Source of the DNA: Bryobacterales bacterium
GTDB lineage: Bacteria > Acidobacteriota > Terriglobia > Bryobacterales > Bryobacteraceae
Assembly (NCBI GenBank): GCA_003162425.1
Contig: PMOK01000284.1
Span: 124,001 to 188,000, forward strand
Reading direction: 5' to 3'
Length of the DNA stretch: 64,000 nucleotides
Part shown: positions 37,324 to 48,198 of the stretch, piece after piece
How the letters are laid out: every line of letters starts with the position of its first letter
How positions within the stretch are numbered: position 1 is the first letter of the stretch
Position numbers and translations under genes: made by a program
The notes under the pieces: model-generated
Told to the model about the DNA's origin: nothing
What the model saw: only the letters and a program-made list of their open reading frames with translations
Databases searched by the model: none

Positions 37324-39462
37324 ATGAGATCGCGCCTTGCTGCGGTTCTTTTCTGCTTGATCGTTCTTCGATCGCTTGCGCATGGAGCCGAGCCGTCGCG
37401 ACACAACGTCCCGCCGAGCGGCTATCGTGATTGGACCGTCTATGGGGGCGGGCCGGAAAGCATCCGCTATTCGAGTCTTGATCAGATCAATCGCGCCAAC
37501 GTCCAGAAGCTCCAAGTTGCCTGGACATTTGATACGGGTGATGCGTTCGAAGGATCGGAGATGCAGTGCAATCCGATCGTTGTCGACGGCGTACTCTTCG
37601 CGACCACCCCGAAACTGCGTGTCATCGCTCTAGACGCGGCCACGGGGACGCTGCGCTGGAGTTTCGATCCAAACGAAGGCGCACCGATCACGCATGCGAT
37701 TCGAAACCGGGGCGTCACCTATTGGTCGGACGGACACGATCAGCGGATTCTTTTCGTCTCGCGGCACTGGCTCTACGCGCTCAATGCCCGCACCGGATTG
37801 CTGATCACAACTTTCGGCAGCGGAGGCCGCGTGGATTTGCGGGAAGGTTTGGGCCGCGATCGGCGCGAGATCTCGATCTCTGCCACAAGTCCTGGAATTA
37901 TCTACCGCGACCTTTTCATCATTAGCGGGTTGATGGCAGAGGATCTTCCAGCCCCGCCTGGCGACATCCGCGCTTTTGACGTGCGTACCGGGACAATTCG
38001 CTGGAGCTTTCACACCATCCCGCATCCGGGCGAGTTCGGCTATGACACCTGGCCGAAAGATGCGTGGAAGTCGAGCGGAGCGGCGAATAACTGGTCCGGT
38101 ATGAGCTTGGACGAAAAGCGTGGGCTCTTATTTGTTCCCACCGGATCAGCGGCCTTCGACTTCTTCGGTTCGAACCGCATTGGCGATGACCTCTTCGCCA
38201 ACTCGCTGCTCGCAGTTAGGGCTGAGACTGGCGAACGCGTGTGGCATTTCCAAGCTGTTAAACACGATCTGTGGGATCGCGATTTTCCCGCGCCGCCTAA
38301 CCTGGTAACGGTCAAGCGCGGCAACAAACTGGTCGACGCCGTCGCGCAAATTACGAAAGCCGGTGTTGTGTTTGTTTTCGACCGCGTGACCGGCAAGTCG
38401 CTGTTCCCAATCGAGTATCGCTCAGCGCCGGCCTCCGACGTAGAAGGTGAATTGACAGCGAAGACGCAGCCGTTTCCGCTGAAGCCGCCGCCGTTTGCAC
38501 GGCAAATCCTAACGGAGGACATGCTGACGCATCGAACGAGGGAAGCGCATCAGGCCGTGCTGGACGTGTTTCGGAGGGTTCGCAGCGCCGGGCAGTTCGT
38601 TCCTCCCAGCCGCGAAGGTACCATCGTCTTTCCCGGTTTTGACGGTGGCGGCGAGTGGGGCGGCGCGGCATTCGATCCGGCCTCGGGATTACTGTACGTC
38701 AACTCTAACGAGATGCCCTGGATCTTGCGGCTGATCGAGCGCCCCAAAGTGGAGGGTCGCACCACAGGGCGCAACTTGTATCTGGCCCACTGCGCCACCT
38801 GCCATCACGCAGACCTCCGGGGTAGTCCGCCCGATTTTCCCGCGCTCACCAACATCAGCGCCAAGCTCTCCGAAGAAGAAATTCGTACACTCGTTTATGA
38901 GGGCCGTGGCCGAATGCCGGCATTTACGAAGCTGTCAAGAGATGAGATAACCGCGCTCGACCACTTCCTGCTGACAGGCGAAGATGTACCGGTTGATGCA
39001 CCGGCCTCGGAGAGTCCGTGGCCTTTCGGCTTGAAATACACAATCGACGGATATAACCGGTTTCTCGACACCGATGGCTACCCGGCCGTTGAACCGCCAT
39101 GGGGCACGCTAAATGCAATCAACCTCACCACGGGCGAATTCGCGTGGAAAATCCCATTCGGCGAAATCCCCGAACTGGCCGCTAAAGGGTTACGCAATAC
39201 AGGGAGCGAAAACTATGGCGGACCCATAGTCACAGCCGGCGGCCTGCTGTTCATCGGCGCTACAGACTACGACCGAAGATTCCACGCTTACGATAAATCA
39301 AACGGCCGGCTTTTGTGGGAGACGACGCTGCCCGCTGGAGGCAATGCCACGCCTGCTACTTACGAAGTAAACGGCCGTCAATTTGTGGTGATTGCGGCCG
39401 GCGGCGGCAAGTCAAAACAGCCGTCCGGAGGCACGTACGTAGCGTTCGCCCTGCCGCAGTGA
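37324..39462 (+). CDS. PQQ-dependent quinohaemoprotein dehydrogenase
   Basis: [37 protein letters not shown]; internal c-type haem motif CATCHH; signal peptide. Confidence 0.92.
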   Translation: MRSRLAAVLFCLIVLRSLAHGAEPSRHNVPPSGYRDWTVYGGGPESIRYSSLDQINRANVQKLQVAWTFDTGDAFEGSEMQCNPIVVDGVLFATTPKLRVIALDAATGTLRWSFDPNEGAPITHAIRNRGVTYWSDGHDQRILFVSRHWLYALNARTGLLITTFGSGGRVDLREGLGRDRREISISATSPGIIYRDLFIISGLMAEDLPAPPGDIRAFDVRTGTIRWSFHTIPHPGEFGYDTWPKDAWKSSGAANNWSGMSLDEKRGLLFVPTGSAAFDFFGSNRIGDDLFANSLLAVRAETGERVWHFQAVKHDLWDRDFPAPPNLVTVKRGNKLVDAVAQITKAGVVFVFDRVTGKSLFPIEYRSAPASDVEGELTAKTQPFPLKPPPFARQILTEDMLTHRTREAHQAVLDVFRRVRSAGQFVPPSREGTIVFPGFDGGGEWGGAAFDPASGLLYVNSNEMPWILRLIERPKVEGRTTGRNLYLAHCATCHHADLRGSPPDFPALTNISAKLSEEEIRTLVYEGRGRMPAFTKLSRDEITALDHFLLTGEDVPVDAPASESPWPFGLKYTIDGYNRFLDTDGYPAVEPPWGTLNAINLTTGEFAWKIPFGEIPELAAKGLRNTGSENYGGPIVTAGGLLFIGATDYDRRFHAYDKSNGRLLWETTLPAGGNATPATYEVNGRQFVVIAAGGGKSKQPSGGTYVAFALPQ

Positions 39463-39495
39463 GCGGCGGCCGCCCGGCGTGGTTATCGCGTGACG

Positions 39496-40389
39496 TCATT
39501 CGGCGTATACGCTCTTGACAAAACCCGATACGCTGTTAATTTGCCGGTCTGAATACTTTGTCTTGAACTCCACAGTGAGTCGCTTGCCAGCCTCGTCGGC
39601 ATCGACGCCCTGCCGCTTGAGTTCCAATGCCCGTGTCCGCAAGTCGGTGATGAATGCCTTCTCTTGCGCTACCAAAGAGCCGTCTCCGACAGCGCTGTGA
39701 TCGGGCAATACGTGTACCGCCCCTAACTTGGCCACCTGGTCCAGCACTCGAATCCAGCTCGCTGGCGTACCTCCATCGCCGTAGATGTTCGGTACCACCT
39801 TATTCTGGACCACATCTCCTGAGATCAAGGTTTTATCGGGTTCTACAAACGTGAGCTCGTCACCCTTGGTATGCGCGCCACCGAACCAGAGCAGGCGTGC
39901 CTTCACGCCTCCGCCGAGATCGAGAACCCGCTCTTTGTCGAAGGTCTCATCCGGCGGCGGAAGTTTTGCATCGGCGAGTAACTCCTTCCACTGAGCATTG
40001 CGACTCGAAAACATTTCGATCATTTCCGCACCGTGCTTTTCCATTTCGTCCTGCTGCACTTTGTCTCGTATCAGGATCGTACCGGCTGGAAACCCGGATG
40101 CACCCCCGGCGTGTTCGGGATGAAAATGGGTTGTCGTCAAATACAGCTTGTTCGGAGGCGCAAAGCGTTTCGCCACCTTCGCGGCGGTGGCGCCGTTGCG
40201 GGGTCCAAGGCCGGTATCTACCACCAACGTCGCGTCTCGCCCTACAACAATGCCGATATTGGGGAAACCCATAATCGCCCAAACATGATCAGATACTCGG
40301 ACGGTGTCCTCACCGAGAATCGCCTGATTCTGCGCGTTTGAACTGATCGCGAAAAAGGCGAGCATCAGGAGGGCCTGGATGATCTTCAT
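39496..40389 (-). CDS. MBL-fold metallo-hydrolase, secreted
   Basis: MKIIQALLMLAFFAISSNAQ signal peptide; TTHFHPEHAGG (variant metal-binding motif). Confidence 0.88.
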   Translation of the reverse strand: MKIIQALLMLAFFAISSNAQNQAILGEDTVRVSDHVWAIMGFPNIGIVVGRDATLVVDTGLGPRNGATAAKVAKRFAPPNKLYLTTTHFHPEHAGGASGFPAGTILIRDKVQQDEMEKHGAEMIEMFSSRNAQWKELLADAKLPPPDETFDKERVLDLGGGVKARLLWFGGAHTKGDELTFVEPDKTLISGDVVQNKVVPNIYGDGGTPASWIRVLDQVAKLGAVHVLPDHSAVGDGSLVAQEKAFITDLRTRALELKRQGVDADEAGKRLTVEFKTKYSDRQINSVSGFVKSVYAE

Positions 40390-40480
40390 GAGGTCAGTTG
40401 TACTACTTTGGTGAGCCGGGTGGGTGACGCGCCCAAACGTAGCCCAAGCCGGGCAGACTGGACGCAGAGTTACTTGGCAA

Positions 40481-40560
40481 GTTCGAATCCATCTAGGGCC
40501 CGACAAACATTAAAGGAATGTTGAGAGAGAAAGTTGTAAAACCGTGTTTTTTGGGGAGCC
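40481..40560 (+). repeat. tRNA T-arm-like dispersed repeat copy (GTTCGAATCC ... GGGGAGCC)
   Basis: Shares ACATTAA...TTGAGAGAGAAAGTTGTAAAACCGTGTTTTTTGGGGAGCC with the copy at 57238. Confidence 0.75.
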
Positions 40561-40769
40561 AGGACTGCGATTTCTCCAAACGTTAATTCGCGACACCTTG
40601 TTCGGGTACAAGGCGAACTGCGTTTCCGGAATCAAACTTGACCCGAGGCCCCTTCTTCCGCAAACGAATTCGGCAATGGACTCCGAAGGGGGCCGGGTGA
40701 GGCTAAACCTGGCGATTCGATGCGATCTCTCCTGAGCCTGGTCGACTTGGCTTAGACTGATGTAGAACT

Positions 40770-41534
40770 TCACAGCGACATTCCGCCTGAGACCTCGATG
40801 CGCTGCCCATTCACCCAACGGTTGTCATCTGACAGCAGCGCCGCAATCATCGGCCCGATATCGTCCGGTACGCCAACGCGTCCTAACGCCGTCATGGCCG
40901 CAATCTGCTTGTTAATTTCCGGATTGTCGCGCACCATCCCGCCACTGAAGTCTGTCTCGATCGCCCCCGGGGCAACCACGTTGGCTGTGATTCCACGTGG
41001 CCCCAGCTCCTTGGCCAGGTAACGCGTCAATACTTCGACTGCGCCCTTTGCCGCCCCGTAAGCTGAAGTCCCTGGAATACTGAGGCGCGCCAGTCCCGAC
41101 GAAATGTTCACAATGCGGCCGCCATCCTTCATGAGCGGCAGTAGCTTTTGAGTCAGGAAGTAAACGCCTTTGAAATGCACATTCACGATCTGATCGAATT
41201 CGGCTTCGGAAGTTTGATCGAATGGTTTGTGCAAAGAGGTTCCAGCGTTGTTTACCAGATAATCAAATTGGTCACGGTCCCAAACTCGAAGCATGTTGCG
41301 GACCTGGTCGACGAAGCCATCAAACAAGCTGACATTTCCGGCGTCGAGTTGAAATGCTGCAGCTTTCCTTCCCACGGTTTCTACCTCGCGGATGAGGCTC
41401 TGGGCCTCAGCAAGATTCGAGTGATACGTGAAGAGAATATCCACGCCGCGCCGGGCCAGATTGATCGCCGTGTTGCGCCCGAGCCCGCGGCTGCCGCCGG
41501 TGATGATTACAGTTTTGTCGTTTCCGTTGCTCAT
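40770..41534 (-). CDS. SDR family oxidoreductase
   Basis: VIITGGSRGLGRNTAINLARRG...NNAGTS...YGAAKGAVE. Confidence 0.92.
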   Translation of the reverse strand: MSNGNDKTVIITGGSRGLGRNTAINLARRGVDILFTYHSNLAEAQSLIREVETVGRKAAAFQLDAGNVSLFDGFVDQVRNMLRVWDRDQFDYLVNNAGTSLHKPFDQTSEAEFDQIVNVHFKGVYFLTQKLLPLMKDGGRIVNISSGLARLSIPGTSAYGAAKGAVEVLTRYLAKELGPRGITANVVAPGAIETDFSGGMVRDNPEINKQIAAMTALGRVGVPDDIGPMIAALLSDDNRWVNGQRIEVSGGMSL

Positions 41535-41556
41535 AATTTCCTCCTTGTCTGCAGTT

Positions 41557-42297
41557 TTACCAGGGAACGATGCCTTGCGCGTTCGAGAAGGTCCCGGTTG
41601 GACCATTGTCAGGGAGCAGCGCCAGGCGAATGATCTCCGCCGCCCCTTCTGGAACGGACTGCGTCCCCTGGTGTTGGTTGAGATCGGTTGCGGTGTAGCC
41701 TGGGTCGACTGAATTCACTTTGATCGCCGTGCCGCGCAGTTCGTAGGCCAGTTGCACGGTGAGCATATTGAGAGCTGCCTTCGACGCGGCGTAGCCGAGA
41801 TACTTCGCAGCGACATGGGTCCATGCTGGATCGCTGCTCTTGGTCAGCGATCCGAGTCCGCTCGACACATTTACGATGCTCGCGGAGGAAGCCTTGCGCA
41901 GCAGCGGAAGCATGGCTTGAGTTACTGCCACTGTGCCCAGAAAGTTCACCCGGAAGTCCCGTTCTATAGCATCGAGACTGCTACTTGAAGGCAGGCCGTC
42001 ACCCTGCCAGGCGATGCCGGCGTTGTTGACGAGGACGTCGAGATGGCCGAAGCCGGCATCGATATCCTTGGCGGCGGTAGCGATGGTGGCGGGATCATCA
42101 AGGTCGATGGAGAGATATCGAACATCGCAGCCTTCACGTTTGAGCGTAGCTGCCGCTTCTTCCCCGAGTGCTTTATTGCGCGCGCCCAGGAGGACTGTGC
42201 AGCCTGACGCGGCGAGCTGGCGGGCGACTTCGAATCCGATGCCTTTATTCGCCCCCGTGACGAGAGCGATTTTCTTCAGTGCGCTTTCCATTTTCAT
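41557..42297 (-). CDS. SDR family oxidoreductase
   Basis: KIALVTGANKGIGFEVARQLAASG...NNAGIAW...YAASKAALNM. Confidence 0.92.
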   Translation of the reverse strand: MKMESALKKIALVTGANKGIGFEVARQLAASGCTVLLGARNKALGEEAAATLKREGCDVRYLSIDLDDPATIATAAKDIDAGFGHLDVLVNNAGIAWQGDGLPSSSSLDAIERDFRVNFLGTVAVTQAMLPLLRKASSASIVNVSSGLGSLTKSSDPAWTHVAAKYLGYAASKAALNMLTVQLAYELRGTAIKVNSVDPGYTATDLNQHQGTQSVPEGAAEIIRLALLPDNGPTGTFSNAQGIVPW

Positions 42298-43211
42298 CTG
42301 CTTCCTGCCGCATGCACTTCGGTAGCGGCTTCGAAATAGCTCCGGCGCCCGATATCGGCAATCAGCGAAGGATGCGTGGGGCGCCATCCCAGTTGTTCCT
42401 GGGTTTGCGCGCTTGAAGCCGGGCAGTCAATACTTACGAACTGCGAGATCCAGCTAAAATGGTCCGCTGCCTCCTCCGGTGATTTGGAGACGAGTGGCAC
42501 ATTCAGGTGCCGGCCGATCACCTGAGCGATGTCTCGGAAGGGAACACCCTGATCGGCCACGGCATGATATCGACTACCAGCGGAACCCTTTTCAAGCGCC
42601 AACCTGTAGAGACGAGCAGCATCCAGCCGGTGCACAGCGGGCCAGTGATTGAGCCCGTCCCCCACGTATGCCGAAACGCCTTTTTCACGCGCAATGGCAA
42701 AAAGGCGCGGAACGAAGCCGTGATCGCCGTCTCCATGCACCGATGGCGGAAGGCGTACCACGGACACGCGCACGCCCTGCGACGCTAGCGCAAGCCCCGC
42801 CGCTTCCGACTTGCGGGGAAAATTGGGAACGGCCTCATCCTTCTCCGTCGCGAGGGAGCTTTCGCGTTGAAGGAGCAAGGTCCCGGAAGTGACGACGAAT
42901 GGGCGGCCAGATCCCGCGAGCGCCGTGCCGAGCGTCTCGATGGCGCGCCCATCCGCCTCAGCAGCGGCCGCGTAGTTCAAGAAGTCATGGATGAAGGCCG
43001 TGTGAATCACTCCATCCGAGTTGGCTGCTCCACTCCGCAGGCTGTCCAGGTCTTCGAGTGAACCGCGAAGCACATCAGCTCCTACCGCGGCAAGGGATGC
43101 AGCACCCTTATCCGAACGAGCCAGGCCGAGCACCTGATGGCCCGCGTTAACGAGTTCCGAAACAATGGCAGAGCCGATAAAGCCTGTAGCACCGGTGACA
43201 AAGATACGCAT
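42294..43211 (-). CDS. NAD(P)-dependent epimerase/dehydratase family protein
   Basis: MRIFVTGATGFIGSAIVSELVNAGHQVLGLARS. Confidence 0.92.
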   Translation of the reverse strand: MRIFVTGATGFIGSAIVSELVNAGHQVLGLARSDKGAASLAAVGADVLRGSLEDLDSLRSGAANSDGVIHTAFIHDFLNYAAAAEADGRAIETLGTALAGSGRPFVVTSGTLLLQRESSLATEKDEAVPNFPRKSEAAGLALASQGVRVSVVRLPPSVHGDGDHGFVPRLFAIAREKGVSAYVGDGLNHWPAVHRLDAARLYRLALEKGSAGSRYHAVADQGVPFRDIAQVIGRHLNVPLVSKSPEEAADHFSWISQFVSIDCPASSAQTQEQLGWRPTHPSLIADIGRRSYFEAATEVHAAGSR

Positions 43212-43246
43212 AACGTCTTGACCAGCCTTTCACGAATTTGATAAAA

Positions 43247-43290
43247 CGGAGATAGCCTCCGCATATATAGAATACCGGAGGCTGTCTCCG
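43247..43290. promoter_or_regulatory. Inverted-repeat operator in the divergent TetR/epimerase promoter region
   Basis: CGGAGATAGCCTCCG (43247-43261) and CGGAGGCTGTCTCCG (43276-43290): 14 of 15 positions complementary, AT-rich spacer. Confidence 0.75.
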
Positions 43291-43302
43291 GTTGCAAGTT
43301 TT

Positions 43303-43893
43303 TTGCCGATGGCCACGAAACGTTTACAATCTGCGGCACGAAAGCCACGCGCCGATGCGCAACGGAATCGCGACCGGGTTCTGGAGGTGGCGAGGGAGGC
43401 ATTCACCCGGTTAGGTGCGGATGCCAGCCTGGACGACGTTGCCAAACAGGCCGGTGTAGGAGCGGGGACTTTGTATCGCCACTTTCCTACACGCGATGAA
43501 CTTCTAAAGGCGGTTTACCGAAGCGAAGTAGAAAAGCTGGCCTCAGCCGAGCAGAAGTTTGCGGAGACGATGCCCCCCATGGAAGCGCTGCGGGCCTGGA
43601 TGCTGTTGTTCGTCGATTACATCGCGAAAAAGAAGATCATCGCGCCGGCGTTGAATAACCTGGTCGGAGGCCCCTCCAAGGTGTTCGAAGCTTCCCACGA
43701 CCAGTTATGGGAAGCGATTCGTGCATTGGTGAAGCGTGCGATCAAGAGCGGCGATATACGCAAGGACCTGGATCCGGTTGATCTACTTCGGGCTCTTATC
43801 GGCGTAGCGAACGTGGCGACCAGCCCTGACTGGCAGCAAAGCGCCCGGAGATTGGTGGATATTCTCATCACTGGGTCGCGGCCGATCAAGTAG
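43303..43893 (+). CDS. TetR/AcrR family transcriptional regulator
   Basis: RVLEVAREAFTRLGADASLDDVAKQAGVGAGTLYRHFPTRDELLKAVY; first ATG uncertain. Confidence 0.93.
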   Translation: MPMATKRLQSAARKPRADAQRNRDRVLEVAREAFTRLGADASLDDVAKQAGVGAGTLYRHFPTRDELLKAVYRSEVEKLASAEQKFAETMPPMEALRAWMLLFVDYIAKKKIIAPALNNLVGGPSKVFEASHDQLWEAIRALVKRAIKSGDIRKDLDPVDLLRALIGVANVATSPDWQQSARRLVDILITGSRPIK

Positions 43894-44254
43894 GTTCGTT
43901 TCTCCTTTTTCAAAACCCGGTCACGATTGTGACTGGCGTGCGACTGTCCGCCCGCATAAACCGCGGCGCAGTTGGCGTTGAAGCCTTCCTTGACAGCCGG
44001 TACCGATGTTGTACCGATGCCCATTGTGCTTCGAAGCTATGCCGGGGAGCCAAGACTTCGAATTACCATCCGCACGTTTCTTCGCGACTGGCGTGTCTCT
44101 CCGGTTTCGCGAGAGAAACCTGGCCATAGCCAAGTTAATTCTTCCCGATGAGCCCTCTCTGCCCGTTTTTCTCCGCTTTCTCCTGTTGACAGGTCGCGTT
44201 TGTTGACAGGGGGGTTAAGCTTGGGGTGCCTCTGTTTTCTACCCGCCGATTGTA

Positions 44255-44482
44255 CTAGTCGTTGAGCTGGCGGAACGATTCTAGCGTCCACTCGTTGCGA
44301 GCCGTATTGCGCCGGAGTATGTAGAGATTGCGGTCATCCGCGCGCACTTTGAAGAACGTATCATCCGAACCGTGCCATTGGTCGAGTATTTCTTCGACCA
44401 GGTAATCGTGGTCATCGAGCTGAAAGCGCACCGGTCGCTCAGCCGCCTTCCGACCGGCACAGCACTCCACCCGCAGCTGCAT
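44255..44482 (-). CDS. Small hypothetical protein
   Basis: 75 aa: VRFQLDDHDYLVEEILDQWHGSDDTFFKVRADDRNLYILRRNTARNEWTLESFRQ; coding-like composition. Confidence 0.6.
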   Translation of the reverse strand: MQLRVECCAGRKAAERPVRFQLDDHDYLVEEILDQWHGSDDTFFKVRADDRNLYILRRNTARNEWTLESFRQLND

Positions 44483-45382
44483 CAGCTTTTCCTGATCTGT
44501 GATAGGAGCTCGTTATGACGCACTAGATCTTGAACGGAGCTGTGGAGTATTGCCAGCGTCCCTCCGTTCGAGATTGGCAGTGGCGACTCGGATGCACGTT
44601 TGGCACATGACCTCAGCAGACTCACGGGGCATCGCGGCCATCAGTACAAAATTGTCGTCGGGCCAAATTCCGCAGAGCGCAAATCGGTCCACCGCATTGC
44701 GCTTTAGATGAAGCTTTTTAAGCATTTTGCGCGCTCTCCCCAAACCATCATGTTTGAAATGCCGACACTCAAGGCCAAGCGCTCGCCTTGCTTGATCGAG
44801 ACCACCCTCGGACCGTCGGGCGAAGCACTCGGCTGCTCGGCCACTGAAGGACTCTTTCTCCCAATACACCCCATATACGTATATAGCGTAAAGCGGGCGT
44901 GATTTGCCTCATGGATTCTCACGGAGCGGTGGCTCGATCCATCCGGGGATACAGAACGCATTTCGAGATATCTCGCTTGGCTGCCCAAGCAGCACATCGA
45001 AACAGAGAATCGTGACCCACGGATGAGCCTGTTTTCACGTTGCCGATTTTACCGAGGTAGTTTTCAAAACAATGGCTTACAGACTCTCTGTTGGCGCATG
45101 CCCATTTCTATTTCTTGTAATGTCGCTCTCGGGGAGCCAAATGATCAGTCCACCCGATAGCTAACATGGTGGGTTAAAAGCGGCAGCTCCTGGTATCCTA
45201 CCCCCGTGAGCCGGTTCAGGGCCTCAGGGTCCCTTTGATCGCCCTCAATACCATGGCTCACCTCCCACAGCGCCAGCCACGTATTCACCGTAGAGACCAT
45301 GCCCCCGCAACTGTTGGCGGCTAATTCTGCTGGCGCGCCGGTACGCTGCTTCATTCTGAGTTGCCGTCGCCAATGAAACGGT

Positions 45383-46336
45383 CTAGCCGGAAGGCGTTGG
45401 CGAATTTCTTAAATGACCGACCAGGTAATTCAAGAGCACTTTATAGCGAACCGGCAGGAAGGTGGGGAAGGGCCAGTGCGCCAAAGATCGCCAAACGAGA
45501 GATTGCCCGCCCCCGGGACGATTCGCGCGGTCGACCAAACCAGCGTAATACAGTTGGGCCGCCCAGATACGGCGCTTCATAACCCATCGCTCGAAGCCGC
45601 TTAACCCGGCGACCATGGTGCTCTCACAAACTTCGGGGATACCATCGAGGTTCTTCTTCAAGTCGTGACTAGCGCTCTGTGACAGCACTCGATAGAACAT
45701 CAACGGCTCGGAACAGGACGTAAAGGGATGGCGCAACCGCAGGCGTACCCACATCTCCCAATCCTCGAAGCCGATAAGATCTTCCCGAAATGCGCCCACT
45801 TCGATCAGCGCGTCGCGTCGCGCCAACACCGTAGAAGCGCCGATGCCGTTGGTCCACCGCAGAGTGGGCCACACGGCTTTGGCATCGGGGCACGGGATGA
45901 ACTTGCGTTCCCCGGAGCCCTCCCGAACCATCCAGTACGCCGTGTAATTCACGGCTGCGCCGGGGTGCCTCTCAATATTCGCCAGTTGGGCGCCAGTCTT
46001 CCCGGGGTCCCACCAGTCGTCTGCATCGAGGAATGCCAGCCACTCTCCCGACGCCGCCTGAACGCCTACGTTTCGAGCAGCGGCGATGCCCCTTCCGCCA
46101 TTCATCCGCTCCTCTAATAACCGTACGGGCTCACCGTAGCTCCTCACCAAGTCCTGAGTACCGTCGGTAGAGCCGCCATCGATCACCAGCACTTCGAGCA
46201 CGGGATGTGTTTGCGCCAACGCACTGTCAATCGCCGCTCGGATATAGGGTGCGGCGTTCCGCGATGGAATTATGACCGACACCGTCGGGACGCCGGCTTT
46301 TCTGGAAGGGTGACTCCCCGGCGAGGCGCCTCTCAT
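45383..46336 (-). CDS. Glycosyltransferase family 2
   Basis: VSVIIPSRNAAPYIRAAIDSALAQTHPVLEVLVIDGGSTDGTQ...LAFLDADDWW; start overlaps upstream stop. Confidence 0.9.
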   Translation of the reverse strand: MRGASPGSHPSRKAGVPTVSVIIPSRNAAPYIRAAIDSALAQTHPVLEVLVIDGGSTDGTQDLVRSYGEPVRLLEERMNGGRGIAAARNVGVQAASGEWLAFLDADDWWDPGKTGAQLANIERHPGAAVNYTAYWMVREGSGERKFIPCPDAKAVWPTLRWTNGIGASTVLARRDALIEVGAFREDLIGFEDWEMWVRLRLRHPFTSCSEPLMFYRVLSQSASHDLKKNLDGIPEVCESTMVAGLSGFERWVMKRRIWAAQLYYAGLVDRANRPGGGQSLVWRSLAHWPFPTFLPVRYKVLLNYLVGHLRNSPTPSG

Positions 46337-47325
46337 CGTACACCTGCCTCCCGGTAGACCTTCTCGATGATCCCCAGGGCCGCCTGGGCGTCGCGAATGC
46401 CGGGAACAGGATCGCGATGCAGGCGGATATCGTCGAGAAACTCGGAAAATTCCGTTTCCCACGAATTGTCGGCCGTGGGATATTCCCAAATGGTGGTTTC
46501 GGGCGGGCCCATTTCGGGAGACATCCGATAGCAGGCCAGCCGTTCCACGCCATAGCTGCCGCCCAGTCCCGAAATTTCGAGCTTGCCCGTGCGGCCGTAA
46601 ATCTCGAGCGAGAACAGGTTCTTCCATTCAGTCCAGGTGGCGTGCAGGAAAGCGGTTTGCCCGCCGCGAGTAGTCAGGATGAGGAAGGCGTTGTCCTCCA
46701 CCGGCATGTCCCAGAAATACGTGGCGATGTGCGCTTGCACGTTCTCGAATTCGCCCAAAAACCAGCGCGACAGATCGATCAAATGGATTCCCTGGTCGAG
46801 CAGTTCACCCCCGCCGGATACGCGCGGATCGGCGCGCCACTCGCGGTCATAACCGATTCGCCCGCCGTGACCATAACGCCCGCGGATGAACATCATTTCG
46901 CCCAAAACCCCCGACTGAAAGATTTTCCGCGCTTCCCGGAACGCCCGGTGATAGCGGTGGTTGAAGCCGACTCGCACGGCCACCGCGGTACGCTGAGCCT
47001 CGCGCAGGACGCCGTCCAATTCCGACGCGCGGCGCGCGCCCGGCTTCTCGATCAGTACATGCTTTGATGCCGCGGCAGCGGCCTTCGCGATCGGTGCAAG
47101 CTGGTCGTGAGTGACCGCAACGATCACGAGGTCTACTTCGGAATGGTTTACGGCCGCGGCCCAATCGGCGACGGCTTCCGCTCCCGGGTACAGTGCCGCG
47201 AGCTTTTGCGCGCGGTCGAGCACGGTGTCGCAACAGACGCGGACGCGACAGCCGTTTAGAGCTTGAGCGCGCTTGACCCCGATTAACCCACAGCCAATGA
47301 TGGCGACCGCCGGCGGCTCATGCAT
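46333..47325 (-). CDS. Gfo/Idh/MocA family oxidoreductase
   Basis: VAIIGCGLIGVKRAQAL...HVLIEKPGARRASELDG. Confidence 0.92.
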   Translation of the reverse strand: MHEPPAVAIIGCGLIGVKRAQALNGCRVRVCCDTVLDRAQKLAALYPGAEAVADWAAAVNHSEVDLVIVAVTHDQLAPIAKAAAAASKHVLIEKPGARRASELDGVLREAQRTAVAVRVGFNHRYHRAFREARKIFQSGVLGEMMFIRGRYGHGGRIGYDREWRADPRVSGGGELLDQGIHLIDLSRWFLGEFENVQAHIATYFWDMPVEDNAFLILTTRGGQTAFLHATWTEWKNLFSLEIYGRTGKLEISGLGGSYGVERLACYRMSPEMGPPETTIWEYPTADNSWETEFSEFLDDIRLHRDPVPGIRDAQAALGIIEKVYREAGVR

Positions 47326-48187
47326 CGGGCCACGCGATTCCACGGTCTGCGGGGACGATTCGGCGCAGTGTGTAAACGTCGCTCGAGCGAAGCACCGCGG
47401 CTTGTTCGTGGAGAGTGCGCCAAGGATCCCAAAGCGCGCTGATCAGCTTGCCGGTGATACCGGCGGATCGCTCAGAAGCCAGATAAACGGTTAGGTCGGC
47501 TGCGATTTGCGGGTCGGTGGCGCCGGAAGCTACTTGTTTGCGCACCTGTTCGTACTCCGCGGCGCCGGCCTGCTCCGTTCCGGCATTCAGGATCTCCTGC
47601 AGCATGGCAGTATTCATCGGCCCGGGCGCGATCGAGTTCACGCGGATGCCGAGATCCGCTACTTCGGCGGCAATGGTCTCGCTGAACTTCACCAATCCGC
47701 ACTTGGCGGTGGCGTACGCGGAGAAATTGGGCCGTAGTCCCGCGGCTCCGCCGCCGCTGAGATTCACGATGCGGCCGCCGCCGGTTTGGCGCATCCACAT
47801 GATGGATAATTTGCAGAGCTCAGCCGGCGCCAACAGATTGATCTGAATGGTGTCGCGCCAGGCCGCCCAGTCGTTGTCCGCGATCGTGCCGATGGGTCCC
47901 TGGATTCCGGCGTTATTGATCAGGATGTCGAGACGAGGCCAGTGGCGTTGGGCCTCCTTCAGAATGGCTTGCGGCGCTGACGGGTCGCTGAGATCAATTG
48001 GAAAGGCGTGGGCTTGTTGTTGCGGGCGGCCGGTGGCCGTGAGGCGGTCGCGAAGTTCGTGCAGGGCGGATTGGGGCCGGTCGATGAGCAGGAGATCGGC
48101 GCCTTCCCGCCACATGGTTTCAGCGATGACGGCTCCGAGGCCTCGGGCGCATCCGGTGATGATGGCTGTCTGAGAATGGAGGGTCAT
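47318..48187 (-). CDS. SDR family oxidoreductase
   Basis: MTLHSQTAIITGCARGLGAVIAETMW...NNAGIQG...YATAKCGLVKF. Confidence 0.9.
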   Translation of the reverse strand: MTLHSQTAIITGCARGLGAVIAETMWREGADLLLIDRPQSALHELRDRLTATGRPQQQAHAFPIDLSDPSAPQAILKEAQRHWPRLDILINNAGIQGPIGTIADNDWAAWRDTIQINLLAPAELCKLSIMWMRQTGGGRIVNLSGGGAAGLRPNFSAYATAKCGLVKFSETIAAEVADLGIRVNSIAPGPMNTAMLQEILNAGTEQAGAAEYEQVRKQVASGATDPQIAADLTVYLASERSAGITGKLISALWDPWRTLHEQAAVLRSSDVYTLRRIVPADRGIAWPDA

Positions 48188-48198
48188 TCGACGAAGTC

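Noticed and set aside
40390-40506. N-terminal extension MSGPRWIRTCQV... of the MBL-fold ORF, and similar WIRT ORF starts at 52743..52958, 57039..57323 and 60376..60630 on the minus strand
   Set aside because: The WIRT peptide is the antisense of the tRNA T-loop motif GGTTCGAATCCA; these are artefact ORFs across the repeat family, not proteins
44513-44869. 118-aa minus ORF and other small ORFs in 44.5-45.4 kb
   Set aside because: No recognised family, several overlapping alternatives, atypical composition; region more likely non-coding or decayed
45145-45354. 69-aa minus ORF upstream of the glycosyltransferase operon
   Set aside because: Too short and without supporting motif or RBS; cannot be distinguished from chance
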